Positions 19,494-31,929 of a DNA stretch of 64,000 nucleotides are shown piece after piece (the stretch's first letter is position 1; the number at the start of each line of letters is the position of its first letter). The stretch is from positions 6,154,073-6,218,072 of the forward strand of contig NC_090253.1 in assembly GCF_037325665.1 (NCBI RefSeq). Direction: 5' to 3'. Below the pieces are notes generated by a model, which ran no database searches, was not told the DNA's origin, and saw only the letters and a list, made by a program, of their open reading frames with translations. The stretch comes from Littorina saxatilis. Its lineage: Eukaryota > Mollusca > Gastropoda > Littorinimorpha > Littorinidae. The position numbers and the translations under genes were made by a program.

Positions 19494-22262
19494 ATAATAA
19501 GAAGATAGATAGATCTGTTTATCTGTTAATGGAACTCCAAAATATTCCATAGATTTGTTTACTAAACAGTTCGAAACATTATCACCTGATAAGTCGCCGT
19601 ATAACCTTATAGGTTCCAGCGACTAAATATTTTCCCCCGGTTCAACCATAGACATGTACGTCATCATGATCTCCCCTTAATTTGACCGTTATTTTGGCTG
19701 TCTTAGTGAAATGGTAAGATATATCTCTATGTTTTTTACATGTAAGTGTTCGGAAAAAATACAGTTATAGCAGCTATGTACAAAAATAAGCAGCATATGC
19801 TCTTTTCGCCAAAGTAAAGTCCTTTTTTCTTCTGGTTTCTTATATGTGTCACAGCACACCGCAAGCTTTTAGGCGAATAGCAAGTGAGTGGTATATATAT
19901 ATCATCAATTTTATAGTAGATAACGGTGTAAAATACTTACCATGTTCATGTCCGTTATACGTTTTCAATATTCCATATGTGTCATTTAATTGTGTGTTGC
20001 TTGATGCCATGTATGTATGTGTGTGTGTGTGTGTACATGACTTTAAATAAGCATGGATGGATGTGTGCACTCGATTGTGTGTGTGAACCATGTATATATT
20101 TTCTGTTGTCAATGTTGTCAATTAGATATGTTATACTATGCGTTTGAATCATTAAGTATTTTAGACGTCATACTTTTTTTCGTATCTTCACGATGGCTTT
20201 TTACCCGTTTAAATTTTAATGCTTCCAACTTTCAAAGCGCTGCACGGCTGGGAAGAGATGCGCACTTTTATCACTGTTGTTCATGTAGACGTAATCATGG
20301 ATTCATGCAAACGTCATACCTGCTGTATTTTATTTTGTTTGTTTGTATAGTCGCGTGCGGTCGCGCAGTCTTTTTGGTCAGTTCCGATTACCTCCCATTG
20401 ATGCGAAAACCTATATGACTGTTTTTTGTTATTTTTCTCTCTGTTAATTCACCAGTGGCTATGTAACATGTGTTATACCTTATAGGTTCCAGCGACTAAA
20501 TATTTTTCCCCGGTGCAACCATAGACATGTACGTCATCATGATCTCCCCTTAATTTGACCGTTATTTTGGCTGTCTTAGTGAAATGGTAAGATATATCTC
20601 TATGTTTTTTACATGTAAGTGTTCGGAAAAAATACAGTTATAGCAGTTATGTACAAAAATAAGCAGCATATGCTCTTTTCGCCAAAGTAAAGTCCTTTTT
20701 TCTTCTGGTTTCTTATATGTGTCACAGCACACCGCAAGCTTTTAGGCGAATAGCAAGTGAGTGGTATATATATATCATCAATTTTATAGTAGGTAACGGT
20801 GTAAATTACTTGCCATGTTCATGTCCATTATACATATTCCATATGTGTCATTTAATTGTGTGTTGCTTGATGCCATGTATGTATGTATGTGTGTGTGTGT
20901 GTGTACATGACTTTAAATAAGCATGGATGGATGTGTGCACTCGATTGTGTGTGTGAACCATGTATATATTTTCTGTTGTCAATGTTGTCAATTAGATATG
21001 TTATACTATGCGTTTGAATCATTAAGTATTTTAGACGTCATACTTTTTTTCGTATCTTCACGATGGCTTTTTACCCGTTTAAATTTTAATGCTTCCAACT
21101 TTCAAAGCGCTGCACGGCTGGGAAGAGATGCGCACTTTTATCACTGTTGTTCATGTAGACGTAATCATGGATTCATGCAAACGTCATACCTGCTGTATTT
21201 TATTTTGTTTGTTTGTATAGTCGCGTACGGTCGCGCAGTCTTTTTGGTCAGTTCCGATTACCTCCCATTGATGCGAAAACCTATATAAGAAGATAGATAG
21301 ATCTGTTTATCTGTTAATGGAACTCCAAAATATTCCATAGATTTGTTTACTTAATTTTTAAAAGATAAGTTCGAAACATTATCACCTGATAAGTCGCCGT
21401 ATAACCTTATAGGTTCCAGCGACTAAATATTTTCCCCCGGTGCAACCATAGACATGTACGTCATCATGATCTCCCCTTAATTTGACCGTTATTTTGGCTG
21501 TCTTAGTGAAATGATAAGATATATCTCTATGTTTTTTACATGTAAGTGTTCGGAAAAAATACAGTTATAGCAGTTATGTACAAAAATAAGCAGCATATGC
21601 TCTTTTCGCCAAAGTAAAGTCCTTTTTTCTTCTGGTTTCTTATATGTGTCACAGCACACTGCAAGCTTTTAGGCGAATAGCAAGTGAGTGGTATATATAT
21701 ATCATCAATTTTATAGTAGGTAACGGTGTAAATTACTTGCCATGTTCATGTCCATTATACGTTTTCCATATTCCATATGTGTCATTTAATTGTGTGTTGC
21801 TTGATGCCATGTATGTATGTGTGTGTGTGTGTACATGACTTTAAATAAGCATGGATGTGTGCACTCGATTGTGTGTGTGAACCATGTATATATTTTCTGT
21901 TGTCAGTTACATATGTTATACTATGCGTTTGAATCATTAAGTATTTTACACGTCATACTTTTTTTCGTATCTTCACGATGGCTTTTTACCCGTTTAAATT
22001 TTAATGCTTCCAACTTTCAAAGCGCTGCACGGCTGGGAAGAGATGCGCACTTTTATCACTGTTGTTCATGTAGACGTAATCATGGATTCATGCAAACGCC
22101 ATACCTGCTGTATTTTATTTTGTTTGTTTGTATAGTCGCGTGCGGTCGCGCAGTCTTTTTGGTCAGTTCCGATTACCTCCCATTGATGCGAAAACCTATA
22201 TGACTGTTTTTTGTTATTTTTCTCTCTGTTAATTCACCAGTGGCTATGTAACATGTGTTACA
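19494..22262 (+). repeat. Tandem triplication, ~0.8-1.0 kb units
   Basis: Three head-to-tail units of very high identity: ~19494-20476, 20477-21286 and 21287-22262. Units 1 and 3 have the same head (aagaagatagatagatctg) and tail (ggctatgtaacatgtgtta); unit 2 carries only the core. A 121-128 residue frame recurs in each unit, but only because the units are near-identical. It has no recognisable domain, so I do not call it a gene. Confidence 0.9.
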
Positions 22263-22337
22263 GAATTGCACCGGTGTAAGGGTTAACATTTTATTTTTCA
22301 CCAAGAGAATATAATTCATTATATGCGGGATAATGTG

Positions 22338-22360
22338 CGGGGGGGGGGGGGGGGAGGGGT
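22338..22360 (+). repeat. Poly(G) run
   Basis: About 20 consecutive G, a likely sequencing and assembly weak point. Confidence 0.9.
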
Positions 22361-22619
22361 GCAAACAACATTTTCACAAGCACATAACCAACAAAATGAC
22401 ATCGCATGCGCAGCACACAAAGTGCGTAGCACGGGTACCACTAGTTCTTGTTTAATTTAGGTGAAATGCTCAAAAACAGAGTGACTCAAAAGCGACAGTT
22501 CGATCAGTTACTGACCGAAAAAAACGTGCTCGAGTCATTCGGCGAAGGTGGCGAGCTTTCAAACCAGCACGACTGAATAACTCAGAATGCCTTTTTTCAT
22601 CATGCCTCTATTCTACACG

Positions 22620-22694
22620 AGTAACATAGTGCAGTGGTAACGGTTCCGGACTCTCGTTCATTTGCTCCGGGTTCAAGTTCCGCCGGGAGCTATA
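22620..22694 (+). ncRNA. tRNA-like fragment (possible SINE head or tRNA pseudogene)
   Basis: The sequence contains an A-box-like tagtgcagtggtaacg and a B-box-like gggttcaagttcc at tRNA spacing, followed by cgccgggagct and a T-run. The acceptor 5' strand does not pair, and the T and anticodon arms are weak, so this is not a functional tRNA. It may be the Pol III promoter part of a SINE. Confidence 0.4.
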
Positions 22695-22877
22695 TATTTT
22701 TTATTAATCTTTTCCTTTTTAAGCCTCCGCAATTGCATTCCGGCTGCAAAAACCGGGTTTTGCCTCTGTGTTAATTTTATTCATTTGCAAAAGAAACCTT
22801 CCTATGCTTTGAAAAAATCATATCATGTCTTGACTTTCAACTGTACGCGCGTGTGTATATGTGTGTCACTACGGTGA

Positions 22878-22878
<1 letters not shown>
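22695..22878. other. Non-coding, AT-rich
   Basis: Follows the tRNA-like fragment and could be its SINE body; no second copy is seen in the window. Confidence 0.35.
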
Positions 22879-22950
<72 letters not shown>

Positions 22951-22955
22951 TGTGT

Positions 22956-22991
<36 letters not shown>

Positions 22992-23260
22992 CGTGTCACT
23001 TGTGTCATCATAATTTCAGTGTGTGTATGAGTGTAGATTGAGAGAAAGTGAGAGAGAGTGAGTGTGTGGTTATTTGTTTGTGACTGTGCGTGCGTGTATG
23101 GGTGCGTGTGTGTGTGTATATGTGTGCGCGCGAGCGCGCGCGTGTGTGTGTGTGTGTGCAGTGTGTGGTGTGTGTGTGTGTTTATGTGTGCCGTCAGTGT
23201 CACTTGTGTCATAGTGTCAGTATGTGCATGAGTGTACGTTTGTCTGTGTGTGCGTGTGTC

Positions 23261-23310
<50 letters not shown>
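22879..23310 (+). repeat. (GT)n and (GA)n simple-sequence block
   Basis: GT runs (22880-22990 and 23108-23182) and a GA run (23264-23310), with cgtgtcacttgtgtcat repeated between them. Confidence 0.95.
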
Positions 23311-23312
<2 letters not shown>

Positions 23313-23985
23313 CACTTCTTTGGCAATTTTGGACCAGACAGCGTCTTTATGTTTAACACTAGACTGTTCTGAAATTTGGACAGAATAACCGTTCTTTCGT
23401 AAAACACTTCTGTCAAGAGTACAGCAATTTCACCATCTGAAAAAGGCGCAGAACGCCCCTCTGTGTCTACTTTCTTTTTGAGCGGCACACGTGCCTTGCC
23501 ATTTTCGTTGACTGAAATGTTGATAGAAACGTGCGCATGCGTATTAGTAGGGATTCCCCCAATTTCCCCGACCTTGACCTTAATACTCTCGCTGTCACTA
23601 CTTTGGCGTTCAAGTCAGTTCATGCATTGTGAACAGTTAGAAAGTTGACTTCGGGAGTTCCCACTTCGAAAAGAGGCCTCTACTTCCAGTGTTTCTTACT
23701 TCTAGTTCATGCATACGGGCCCTGGCGTGTTACACTGCAAGCTGAGAGCAAACTTTACACGCATAGAAGACGAAATGACACGATTAAAGCACAGTGCAGA
23801 GCGAAATAGGTCACACGTCAGTCAGCTGTCGCATTATCAGGTCAACACTCACGCGCGTCTCAATGGGTCGAGGGGGTCTTGAAAGGACAAGCTCGTTGGT
23901 TTAAACAGTATTTTATTCAGATACAAGTTTACAAAGCAATGGAATGTATGATTTAATAACGGAGCAAAACAAGTTAAACTGATGA
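23311..23985. other. Non-coding, with repeats F and C
   Basis: 23525-23710 is the second copy of repeat F (see 18770-18940). 23890-24005 is repeat C, which recurs at 52396-52486 plus 53507-53540, where the giant palindrome splits it. Confidence 0.6.
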
Positions 23986-23989
23986 ATGT

Positions 23990-24906
23990 GCTCTTAGAGG
24001 CAAAATAATAAATTGGCTGACGATATTGTAAATTCTTATTTCAGACCAATCAAAACAACAATAATAAGAATAACGAAAACAAAACTAGTACTTCAACAAC
24101 AACAACAGTGGAAACAAGTGTTAATTTGTTGGTTGAAAAATAAGGACATGATTCAGAGATGGATTAAAGCAGGCGTTTGTCGAGTAAAGGATGTATCTGT
24201 TAATAATGAGTTTTTGCCAATTAATGTTATGCAGCAGAAGGTTGGATGTAAGCCTGCAAGATTCTTTGAATATAGGGTCATTTGTACAGCAGTTAAAGCA
24301 GCTGCACTACGTACGCTCTGCAAATGGAAATGTATGTGGATTAAACGGTTTAAAGAATCTGAGTAAGCCTTGTCAATTTCGCAAATTAATTATGAAGAAA
24401 AAATATGTGGAGCCGGTTATAGTTAAATTTTGGGAAAATAAATTTGATTTCAGGCCGGGAAAAAAGCAGTGGTTAATGGTAAACAAAGTAACCACTGAAA
24501 CAAGATTGCGAATGTTACAATGGAAAATATTGCACAATATTTACCCCACAAATATTTTATTGTATAAAATAGGTATTTCCTCGAGTAATTGTTGTACTTA
24601 TTGTGAGAACGAAATTGATTATCAATATAATAAAAAAAATGAAAAAAAAAATTCCCGAAAATTATGTCCATTTGGAAATGCGTTGAGGATAAAGTGAATT
24701 ATAAATATAATATAATTATTAAAATTACCGTAAAGGAAGTTTTTTTGGGCGTGTTTGAAAATTCACAAAGTTCCAAGGCACTAATAAGTTATGTGAATTA
24801 TTTGATTGTGATAGCCAAAATGTGTGTTGGTATTTATAGATATGGTTCCCCTCTGGATATTGTATGCATTTTTGAGAAGGAATTGTTACATAGAAAAGTT
24901 GTTTAA
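23990..24906 (+). pseudogene. Decayed LINE (Tx1/L1-like), C-terminal part of the reverse transcriptase ORF
   Basis: Three broken frames in order give segments typical of the region after the RT palm in Tx1/L1-like LINEs. They are a WIKAGVCRVKDV-like piece, RLRMLQWKILHNIYPTNIL followed by CTYCENEID (start of the zf-RVT zinc knuckle), and a final RYGSPLDIVCIFEKEL. At least two frameshifts separate them (near 24365 and 24660), and the zinc knuckle is incomplete. The insertion is old and 5'-truncated. The same domain region is intact in the LINE at 43638-45192. Confidence 0.7.
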
Positions 24907-25650
24907 AATACATTTAGAAATAGTATTGTTAATGATATAGGTATATTTAAAGTAGAAACACTAATATAAAAAGCAGGAAAAAAAAGATCAATGAAGAAGA
25001 ATGCTCCCCGCCAAAAACAAAAAAAAACAAAAAGTAAAAAAGAAAGGGTTGAAGCAGCCTGCATGCAACTGAGATAAAAAAAAATAAAAATAAAAATAAA
25101 AAAATAAAAACGTAATTTGCAAGTCGAATTCACATCTCAAAAGACTGCACATGGCCCCACAATGAATGCCAAGAATTAAAAAAAAGTATATAAATAATAT
25201 CAAATACTGTGATTTTGCTTGCTGGCATTGTGGAAGGAGCAAAGCCAAGAAGCGAAGCGAAGTGTTTATCTGTGCATCATCATTATGTGTCTGTTGTGTA
25301 TCTTGTTCATGCACGTAAACAATTGAAAGATTGAGGTTCAAGTACATGTTACGTATTATTATTATTATTATTGTGATCATTTTTATGCGCCTAATCTAGA
25401 TATAGCCCTAGGCGCTTACATATTAATTTCTGCCACGTATTGTCAATTAAACTTGGCCAAAACTTGCAACAACAACAACAACAAAAAACCACAAACAGCA
25501 CAGAAGCACGAAAAATAAAGTATTAAATATATACAGAGAGAAGAAGAGAAAGAGACCGAGAGAGACTGAGAGAGAGAAAGAGAGAGAGAGTGCACCCACT
25601 ACAGATCAATTGCATTTCTAACATCAAATAGCATTAATCATTCAATAACC
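24907..25650. other. AT-rich non-coding stretch with A-rich tracts
   Basis: Contains 'gttgaagcagcctgcatgca' followed by an A-rich tail. A near match lies at 55768-55815, so this is part of a dispersed repeat (R). An (att)n run lies near 25355. Confidence 0.55.
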
Positions 25651-25674
25651 CTTACACACACACACACACAGACA

Positions 25675-25711
<37 letters not shown>

Positions 25712-25742
25712 TCACACAACGACACACACAGACACTCACACA

Positions 25743-25799
<57 letters not shown>
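25651..25799 (+). repeat. (CA)n microsatellite
   Basis: CA runs with gacactcacacaac interruptions. Confidence 0.95.
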
Positions 25800-25801
<2 letters not shown>

Positions 25802-27606
25802 AAAATCACAATCACAGTAACATAAATATGAGTTATACTTCAAGCCGTTTATTCAGAAAAAAAACCTGCGTTACGCTACATTCAGACCGTATTACCACGT
25901 ACAAATCGATGTGTACTCGACTAACCTGGCTTGTCGTCACGCTCATAAGATAATTGCCTGTCATGTTTTAGAGTTTTGAGAAAAATGCAAAAAACTATTT
26001 TGGTTCCGGAACAATCTGCCGATCTCATTTTAGTTATAAGTTTCAAACTGCATATCTCGAGCGGTTGACAGAGGTATACGCGTGAGATAAAGAGCTGATA
26101 GCAACATATTCAATCAGCACAACTGCATAACAACCCTGAAAAATCTATTGCATACCTTTATATTCTCCAAACAAAGCTTTATGTATCAAAAAGGAAACAA
26201 TTTCTAACTCAGAAACGAGAACGGCAGTTTTTCTTACGTAACCGTGGCAATGGTTTCCGATGGTCTGAGAGTTTATACTCTCTGACACATGACATGTACC
26301 CTTCTAGTAGCTTCCACTGTAGTCTCACTGCAGAAATGCCTTGGTATTGTTCTTATGAGCGTGACGTTATTCTCTTATTCTATAGAGATCTGTAAATAGC
26401 ATTTCACACGCCAAAAACATCTTTTTCATTACGGAGCTAAAAAAATAAAAACTTAAAACATATTTCTTGTGTAAATCAAGCTCCCAGCTATACCCAAGGG
26501 GCGGAAGTTGCTTTCTCTATTCAAACAGTTACATTGTCGAAGTTGATACTGGGATATTGAATCGGTAGTACATGCATTGTTTGCAAACGTACTATTGTTC
26601 TGTGAACTCGTAAGATTTAATACAAAAGGTCGGTTCGACAACAAACCTTTTCACATCTAGAAAGTAGAGCTCAAATAAGCCCAACTGAGAAGCGACCATC
26701 AACCGCAAATTTGTACAGATTTTGTCAGTGAAACCGGCTGATCCGTCTTTTAAAACACGCTTGTATCGTGAAAACACGTCTTTTCTTGTACGCCTTATGA
26801 CATCATTAAATCCGTTGGTTCTCACATTTGCTCGTATTAGATTTGAATACAAAACAATGAATACAATTTTGATACAATACAATAAATAACATTTGAAAAC
26901 AACACACGTATTACAGTTTTAATACTACATGAATATTGTATGTACGCACTTTTGAATGAATGACTGAAAAGTAATACATGGCGTGTTGGATAAATAAAAC
27001 GTACGCTGATGTGTAATTTCTCAATTTTATTTTATTTTTCCCTTTTTCTTGCCTAGAAATTCGAGTTGTTGAATTGTTTTCTTCAAATTCTGTTCTTGAT
27101 ATTTGCTGCACAAGCAGCGTTCTTCATGCATTAAAGACATTTGGCAGAAGAAGGCACGAGGCCGTTTTATGGCGGCCTGGCATGGACTTCTATCACAGGA
27201 CTGTGCAGTTGTAGTTTTTGTTTTCGTTAACATTTCGGAGACCGTAAGCAGACTTTAGTTATCACAGTTTAAAACGGAAAAGCTTGCTGATTTTTTGTTC
27301 GATTAATCTGTGTTTGCCTCCCTTTAGTTCCTGGTCCATATCAACCACACGCTGATGAAAGTTGAATTGAATCGACATGAATATATCAATATTGAACGTA
27401 AACCATGCCTCTCCCTCATTAGTTGTTTATGTTGAAGAGAGTGTTTTAGAGAACATGTATCATCATTAAATATATACATTTCGCAAACCCTTAATTTTTT
27501 CGCAATTCTTGTTCGTCATTTCCTTCCTGTGATTCTTCTTGTTGTTTCTGTTTAAGTTTGTTGTTGTTAAAAAAAGAAAACCAACAGAAACAACGAGAAG
27601 AAACAC
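25800..27606. other. Non-coding stretch; includes empty sites for element A
   Basis: 25800-25860 matches the flanks of element A copy 7 but without the insert. 27490-27606 matches 55535-55670 (repeat R). Short frames are present; none has a recognisable domain. Confidence 0.55.
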
Positions 27607-28336
27607 AACAAGTCGCGTAAGGCGAAAATACAATATTTAGTCAAGTAGCTGCCATTTTTCAGCAAGACCGTAATACATACTCGTAGCATCGTCAGTCCAC
27701 CGCTCATGGCAAAGGCAGTGAAATTGACAAGAAGAGCGGGGTAGTAGTTGCGCTAAGAAGGATAGCACGCTTTTCTGTACCTGTCTTTGTTTTAACTTTC
27801 TGAGCGTGTTTTTAATCCAAACATATCATATCTATATGTTTTTGGAATCAGGAACCGACAAGGAATAAGATGAAAGTTTTTTTAAATTGATTTGGACAAT
27901 TTAATTTTGATAATAATTTTTATATATTTAATTTTCAGAGCTTGTTTTTAATCCGAATATAACATATTTATATGTTTTTGGAATCAGCAAATGATGGTGA
28001 ATAAGATAAACGTAAATTTGGATCGTTTTATAAATTTTTATTTTTTTTTACAATTTTCCGATTTTTAATGACCAAAGTGATTAATTAATTTTTAAGCCAC
28101 CAAGCTGAAATGCAATACCGAACCCCGGGCTTCGTCGAAGATTACTTGACCAAAATTTGAACCAATTTGGTTGAAAAATGAGGGCGTGACAGTGCCGCCT
28201 CAACTTTCACGAAAAGCCGGATATGACGTCATCAAAGACATTTATCAAAAAAATGAAAAAAACGTTCGGGGATTTCATACCCAGGAACTCTCGTGTCAAA
28301 TTTCATAAAGATCGGTCCAGTAGTTTAGTCTGAATC

Positions 28337-28367
<31 letters not shown>

Positions 28368-28467
28368 GCACGCACACACACACACACGCACGCACGCACA
28401 TACACCACGACCCTCGTTTCGATTCCCCCTCGATGTTAAAATATTTAGTCAAAACTTGACTAAATAT
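27607..28467 (-). mobile_element. Dispersed element A, copy 5 (full length)
   Basis: Runs from aacaagtcgcgtaaggcg to the hairpin ttgactaaatat. TGACGTCA is at 28224-28231, and a (CA)n run of ~70 bases sits in the usual place. It interrupts repeat R; the uninterrupted version is at 55640-55740. Confidence 0.85.
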
Positions 28468-28601
28468 AAAAAGGATTCGACGAACACGAAGAAGGAAAGA
28501 CAGACAGAAAGATAACAGAGAAACAAGACAGACGAAGAAGAAAGAGTAAAAGAAGAAGACATCGATGAAGATTGCATGACAGAAAGGGAATTTAAATATT
28601 A
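28468..28601. repeat. Repeat R, segment between two element A copies
   Basis: Matches 55673-55880 with internal differences: ggattcgac, acagacagaaagataacag and gaagattgcatgacagaaag. Confidence 0.7.
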
Positions 28602-29419
28602 AACAAGTCGCGTAAAGCGAAATAACAACATTTAGTCAAGCTGTCGAACTCACAGAACGAAACTGAACGCACTGCTTTTTTCACCAAGACCGCATACACG
28701 TAGTTTCGTCAGTCCACCGCTCGTGGCCAATTAAAGGCAGTGAAATCGACAAGCCAGAATAGTGCGGTAATGGTCGCGCTGTGCTGCATAGCACGCTTTT
28801 CTGTACCTCTCTTCGTTTTAACTTTCTGAGCGTGTTTTTAATCCAAACATATCATATCTATATGTTTTTGGAATCAGGAACCGACAAAGAATAAGATGAA
28901 ATTGTTTTTAAATCGATTTCAGAAATTTTATTTTTATCATAATTTTTATATTTTTAATTTTCAGAGCTTGTTTTTAATCCAAATATAACACATTTATATG
29001 TTTTTGGAATCAGAAAATGAGGAAAAACAAAATAAACGTAATTTTGGATTGTTTTATAAAAAAAAAATTTTAATTACAATTTTCAGATTTTTAATGACCA
29101 AAGTCATTAATTACTCTTTAAGCCTCCAAACTGAAATGCAATACCAAAGTCCGGCCTTTGTCGAAGATTGCTTGGCCAAACTTTCAATCAATTTGATTAA
29201 AAAAATGAGGGTGTGAGAGTGCCGCTTCAACTTTTACAAAAAGCCGGATATGACGTCATCAAAGACATTTATCAACAAACAAACAAAATTCTGGGGATAT
29301 CATACCCAGGAACTCTCATGTAAAATTTCATAAAGATCGGTCCAGTAGTTTACTCTGAATCGCTCTACACACACGCACAGACAGACAGACACACAAACAG
29401 ACAGACAGACAAACAGACA

Positions 29420-29478
<59 letters not shown>

Positions 29479-29540
29479 CACGACCCTCGTCTCGATTCCC
29501 CCTCTATGTTAAAACATTTAGTCAAAACTTGACTAAATGT
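28602..29540 (-). mobile_element. Dispersed element A, copy 6 (diverged)
   Basis: Full length with the same end structures but many substitutions relative to the other copies, so it is older. It keeps TGACGTCA at 29251-29258. Its simple-sequence block is long, with CA runs and gacagacaga variants. Confidence 0.85.
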
Positions 29541-29890
29541 AAAACGCATATTAAACTACTCACTTATCGCCCCCCCCCCCCCCCCCCCCGCCCCCGGCGC
29601 AAATCAAGAGCACACGATAATCCCAAAGAAAAGACACTCCTCTTTCTCTCCCTCTTATTACTTACAGTTATACTCACACACCTGCGCGCGCACACACTCA
29701 CGGCATACACCTGACACACACGCAATCACTCTCGTGCGCACATACATCACACATAGCCAAGTCATGTATTGATTTGGGCAAATAACGAGGGCAGTTTATT
29801 CAAGAGAATACCATCTGACAATGAGAGATATCATTGTGCAGTGATAAGTCCCATAAGTCCACAACAAAAAACAACAAACATTTGGTTACA
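29541..29890. other. Non-coding; poly(C) and CA-rich
   Basis: A C-run of ~30 bases lies at 29570-29600. The stretch ends at the target site of the BEL/Pao element. Confidence 0.7.
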
Positions 29891-29895
29891 CTAAC

Positions 29896-31522
29896 TGTAA
29901 ATGCCATAGTTCTGCGCCTTATTTTTCGTTTTGGGTGGTTTGTTGCATTTTGCGTTTTGGGGATTTTTGTAATTTTCCTATCGATTTTTTATTTTTCATT
30001 TTTTTTGTTGTTGTTATATTTAGCTATAATGTCTTTATTTTTCTAGAAGTTTAACTGCATTTAATTTGACCTTATTGTGTGGTAACTCGAGATGCTATGC
30101 AATTTGGTGGAATTGTGTGTGGTTTTTGTTCTGTAAATCCTCTATCTTTTCTGTGTCTTTTCTTTTGTTTCCTTGTGCCTGTCTTTTTGTGTTGACACCT
30201 TTCTAGATTGTTCTTGTGAAAATCGTCATAGCTTTGTGTTTTGCCCCAAGGGCTTCTGGGAATTTTGTGTACTCACCTGTTAGTGTTGTTTTCCTGTTTG
30301 ACCGGAGAGGACTGTTTTGTTGTAGCTGGAGATTTTGTTGAAGGGAAATATGTTTTAAACGTGAGTTCTAACCTTTTCTAAAATGCCTAATGCCAATGGT
30401 GTGATCGTGGTGAGCCTACTGTGGAGCCATAAGGTTTGTCTTGCTTTCATTGTCTTTATTGCTACGTTTTGTATGGATAGGTCAAACATGGAATTATCTG
30501 TTGAATTTGAAAATGTGAGCTGTTTCTTGGAGAGGCCGGTAAAGGTAACAGAAGCTAGTTTTATGTGACTTTGTGACCTTCACATTGTCGGCCATTGTTG
30601 AGCTTTCACAATTCTGGAAACATTTTTTATTTCTCAAACTCAAATTGTTTTTGCCTGCTGTTAGGAACGTTTTTCTTTGTGGAATTTTATTGTATTGAAG
30701 CCTCTTTTGTATAAATGAATCAACGTTTTTGAGATTGGGGAGGATAACTCTAGTGAGGTATAATGACGTTATGTCCCTTAATACAAGATGTCTGCTGTTT
30801 GTTTATAAGAATTTTGATGCTTCTATTCATTACTGGACTTGGGCTAATCTATAACTATTCTGGTGTTTTCAGCCTTTATTGGACTTGGACAGATTAATTT
30901 TATTTATAACTTTTTGGGTGTTTTGCTCCGTTGATGGACTCTGACTACATTTTCTTTTTTATAACTTTTTTGGTCTTTTGCTTCATATTTTTCATATTTG
31001 TATTTTGATATTTTCAATATTTTTCTTCATCGTTGAACACGACGGTTTTTCTTCATTTATCAGACACTTTGTCTTTAAGACTCTAGTCTATAGTCCTAGT
31101 GAGTCAACAACGTATTTATAAGTTAATAGTTGTTAGTTTCGTGATGACATTGCATTGACTCTATGAATGTATTGACTAATCTGTGTGGTTTTTTTTTTCT
31201 TCTGTCAGTTTTTACCTTGTTTGAATTCCCTTAAACTCAAAATTCCGTCACTTGTTAGAGCCCCTTGAAACTCTTAGGTTTATGGTATTTGTTTGGAATT
31301 GAAAGGAATCTACTTCATTAGTTGAAACTTGAACGTTGTCGTTTGTTGTAAAGTGACTCAAGGTGTGAATAATCTCGTGTGTACTGAAACCTATGTGCAA
31401 CCCTGATTAAAATTTGAACGGACCTGAGTTTTTTCTGGTTTTCTAGCATGAGTCATTCTTACTCTTCACCAAGTCAGTTTTCTTACTCACGCACACGATC
31501 ACTCTGTCGGCCCGCATTTATA
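29896..31522 (+). repeat. 5' LTR of the BEL/Pao-type element
   Basis: Nearly identical to 36568-38196. It is T-rich with no coding frame. It follows the ctaac duplication. Confidence 0.92.
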
Positions 31523-31929
31523 GTAAAAACTTCTGCTCTTGACAGTATGAAACTTAGGTGATACCAGTAGAAGAACCTTTGTCGTTGAAGCAAGAAACGT
31601 CATCATCGTTGAACAAGAAACTTTGTTTTAATATTTTAGCTAAAGGTGTCTGGCTAAATGAAATTTTGGAGCCTTTTTGACTTCACAGCAAGTATATGAA
31701 TATTGCAGCCAGCACTTATTTTAAAACTACGTTCCTCCATTTAGTCGGTCAAACAGGACACACTCTTTAACCAGCAAACTATTCACTTGCATAAGCTTTC
31801 TGATGCTTTCTATGAATATCGTAACCGTATTCCTTTCATCTTGAGCGCTACTATCAAGTCAACGGTGTCGTCATCTTTGAAGAAACAACTTTTTGTTTTG
31901 TTCTCATAACTCACGGAGAAACCGACAAT

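Noticed and set aside
20053-22203. A 121-128 residue frame recurring three times
   Set aside because: It recurs only because the DNA is triplicated with near identity; there is no domain, and the sequence around it is not gene-like.
30383-30568. Short frame MPNANGVIVV... inside the BEL/Pao-type LTR
   Set aside because: It lies in an LTR, is short and has no recognisable domain. It is interrupted relative to the other LTR copy by a small length difference.
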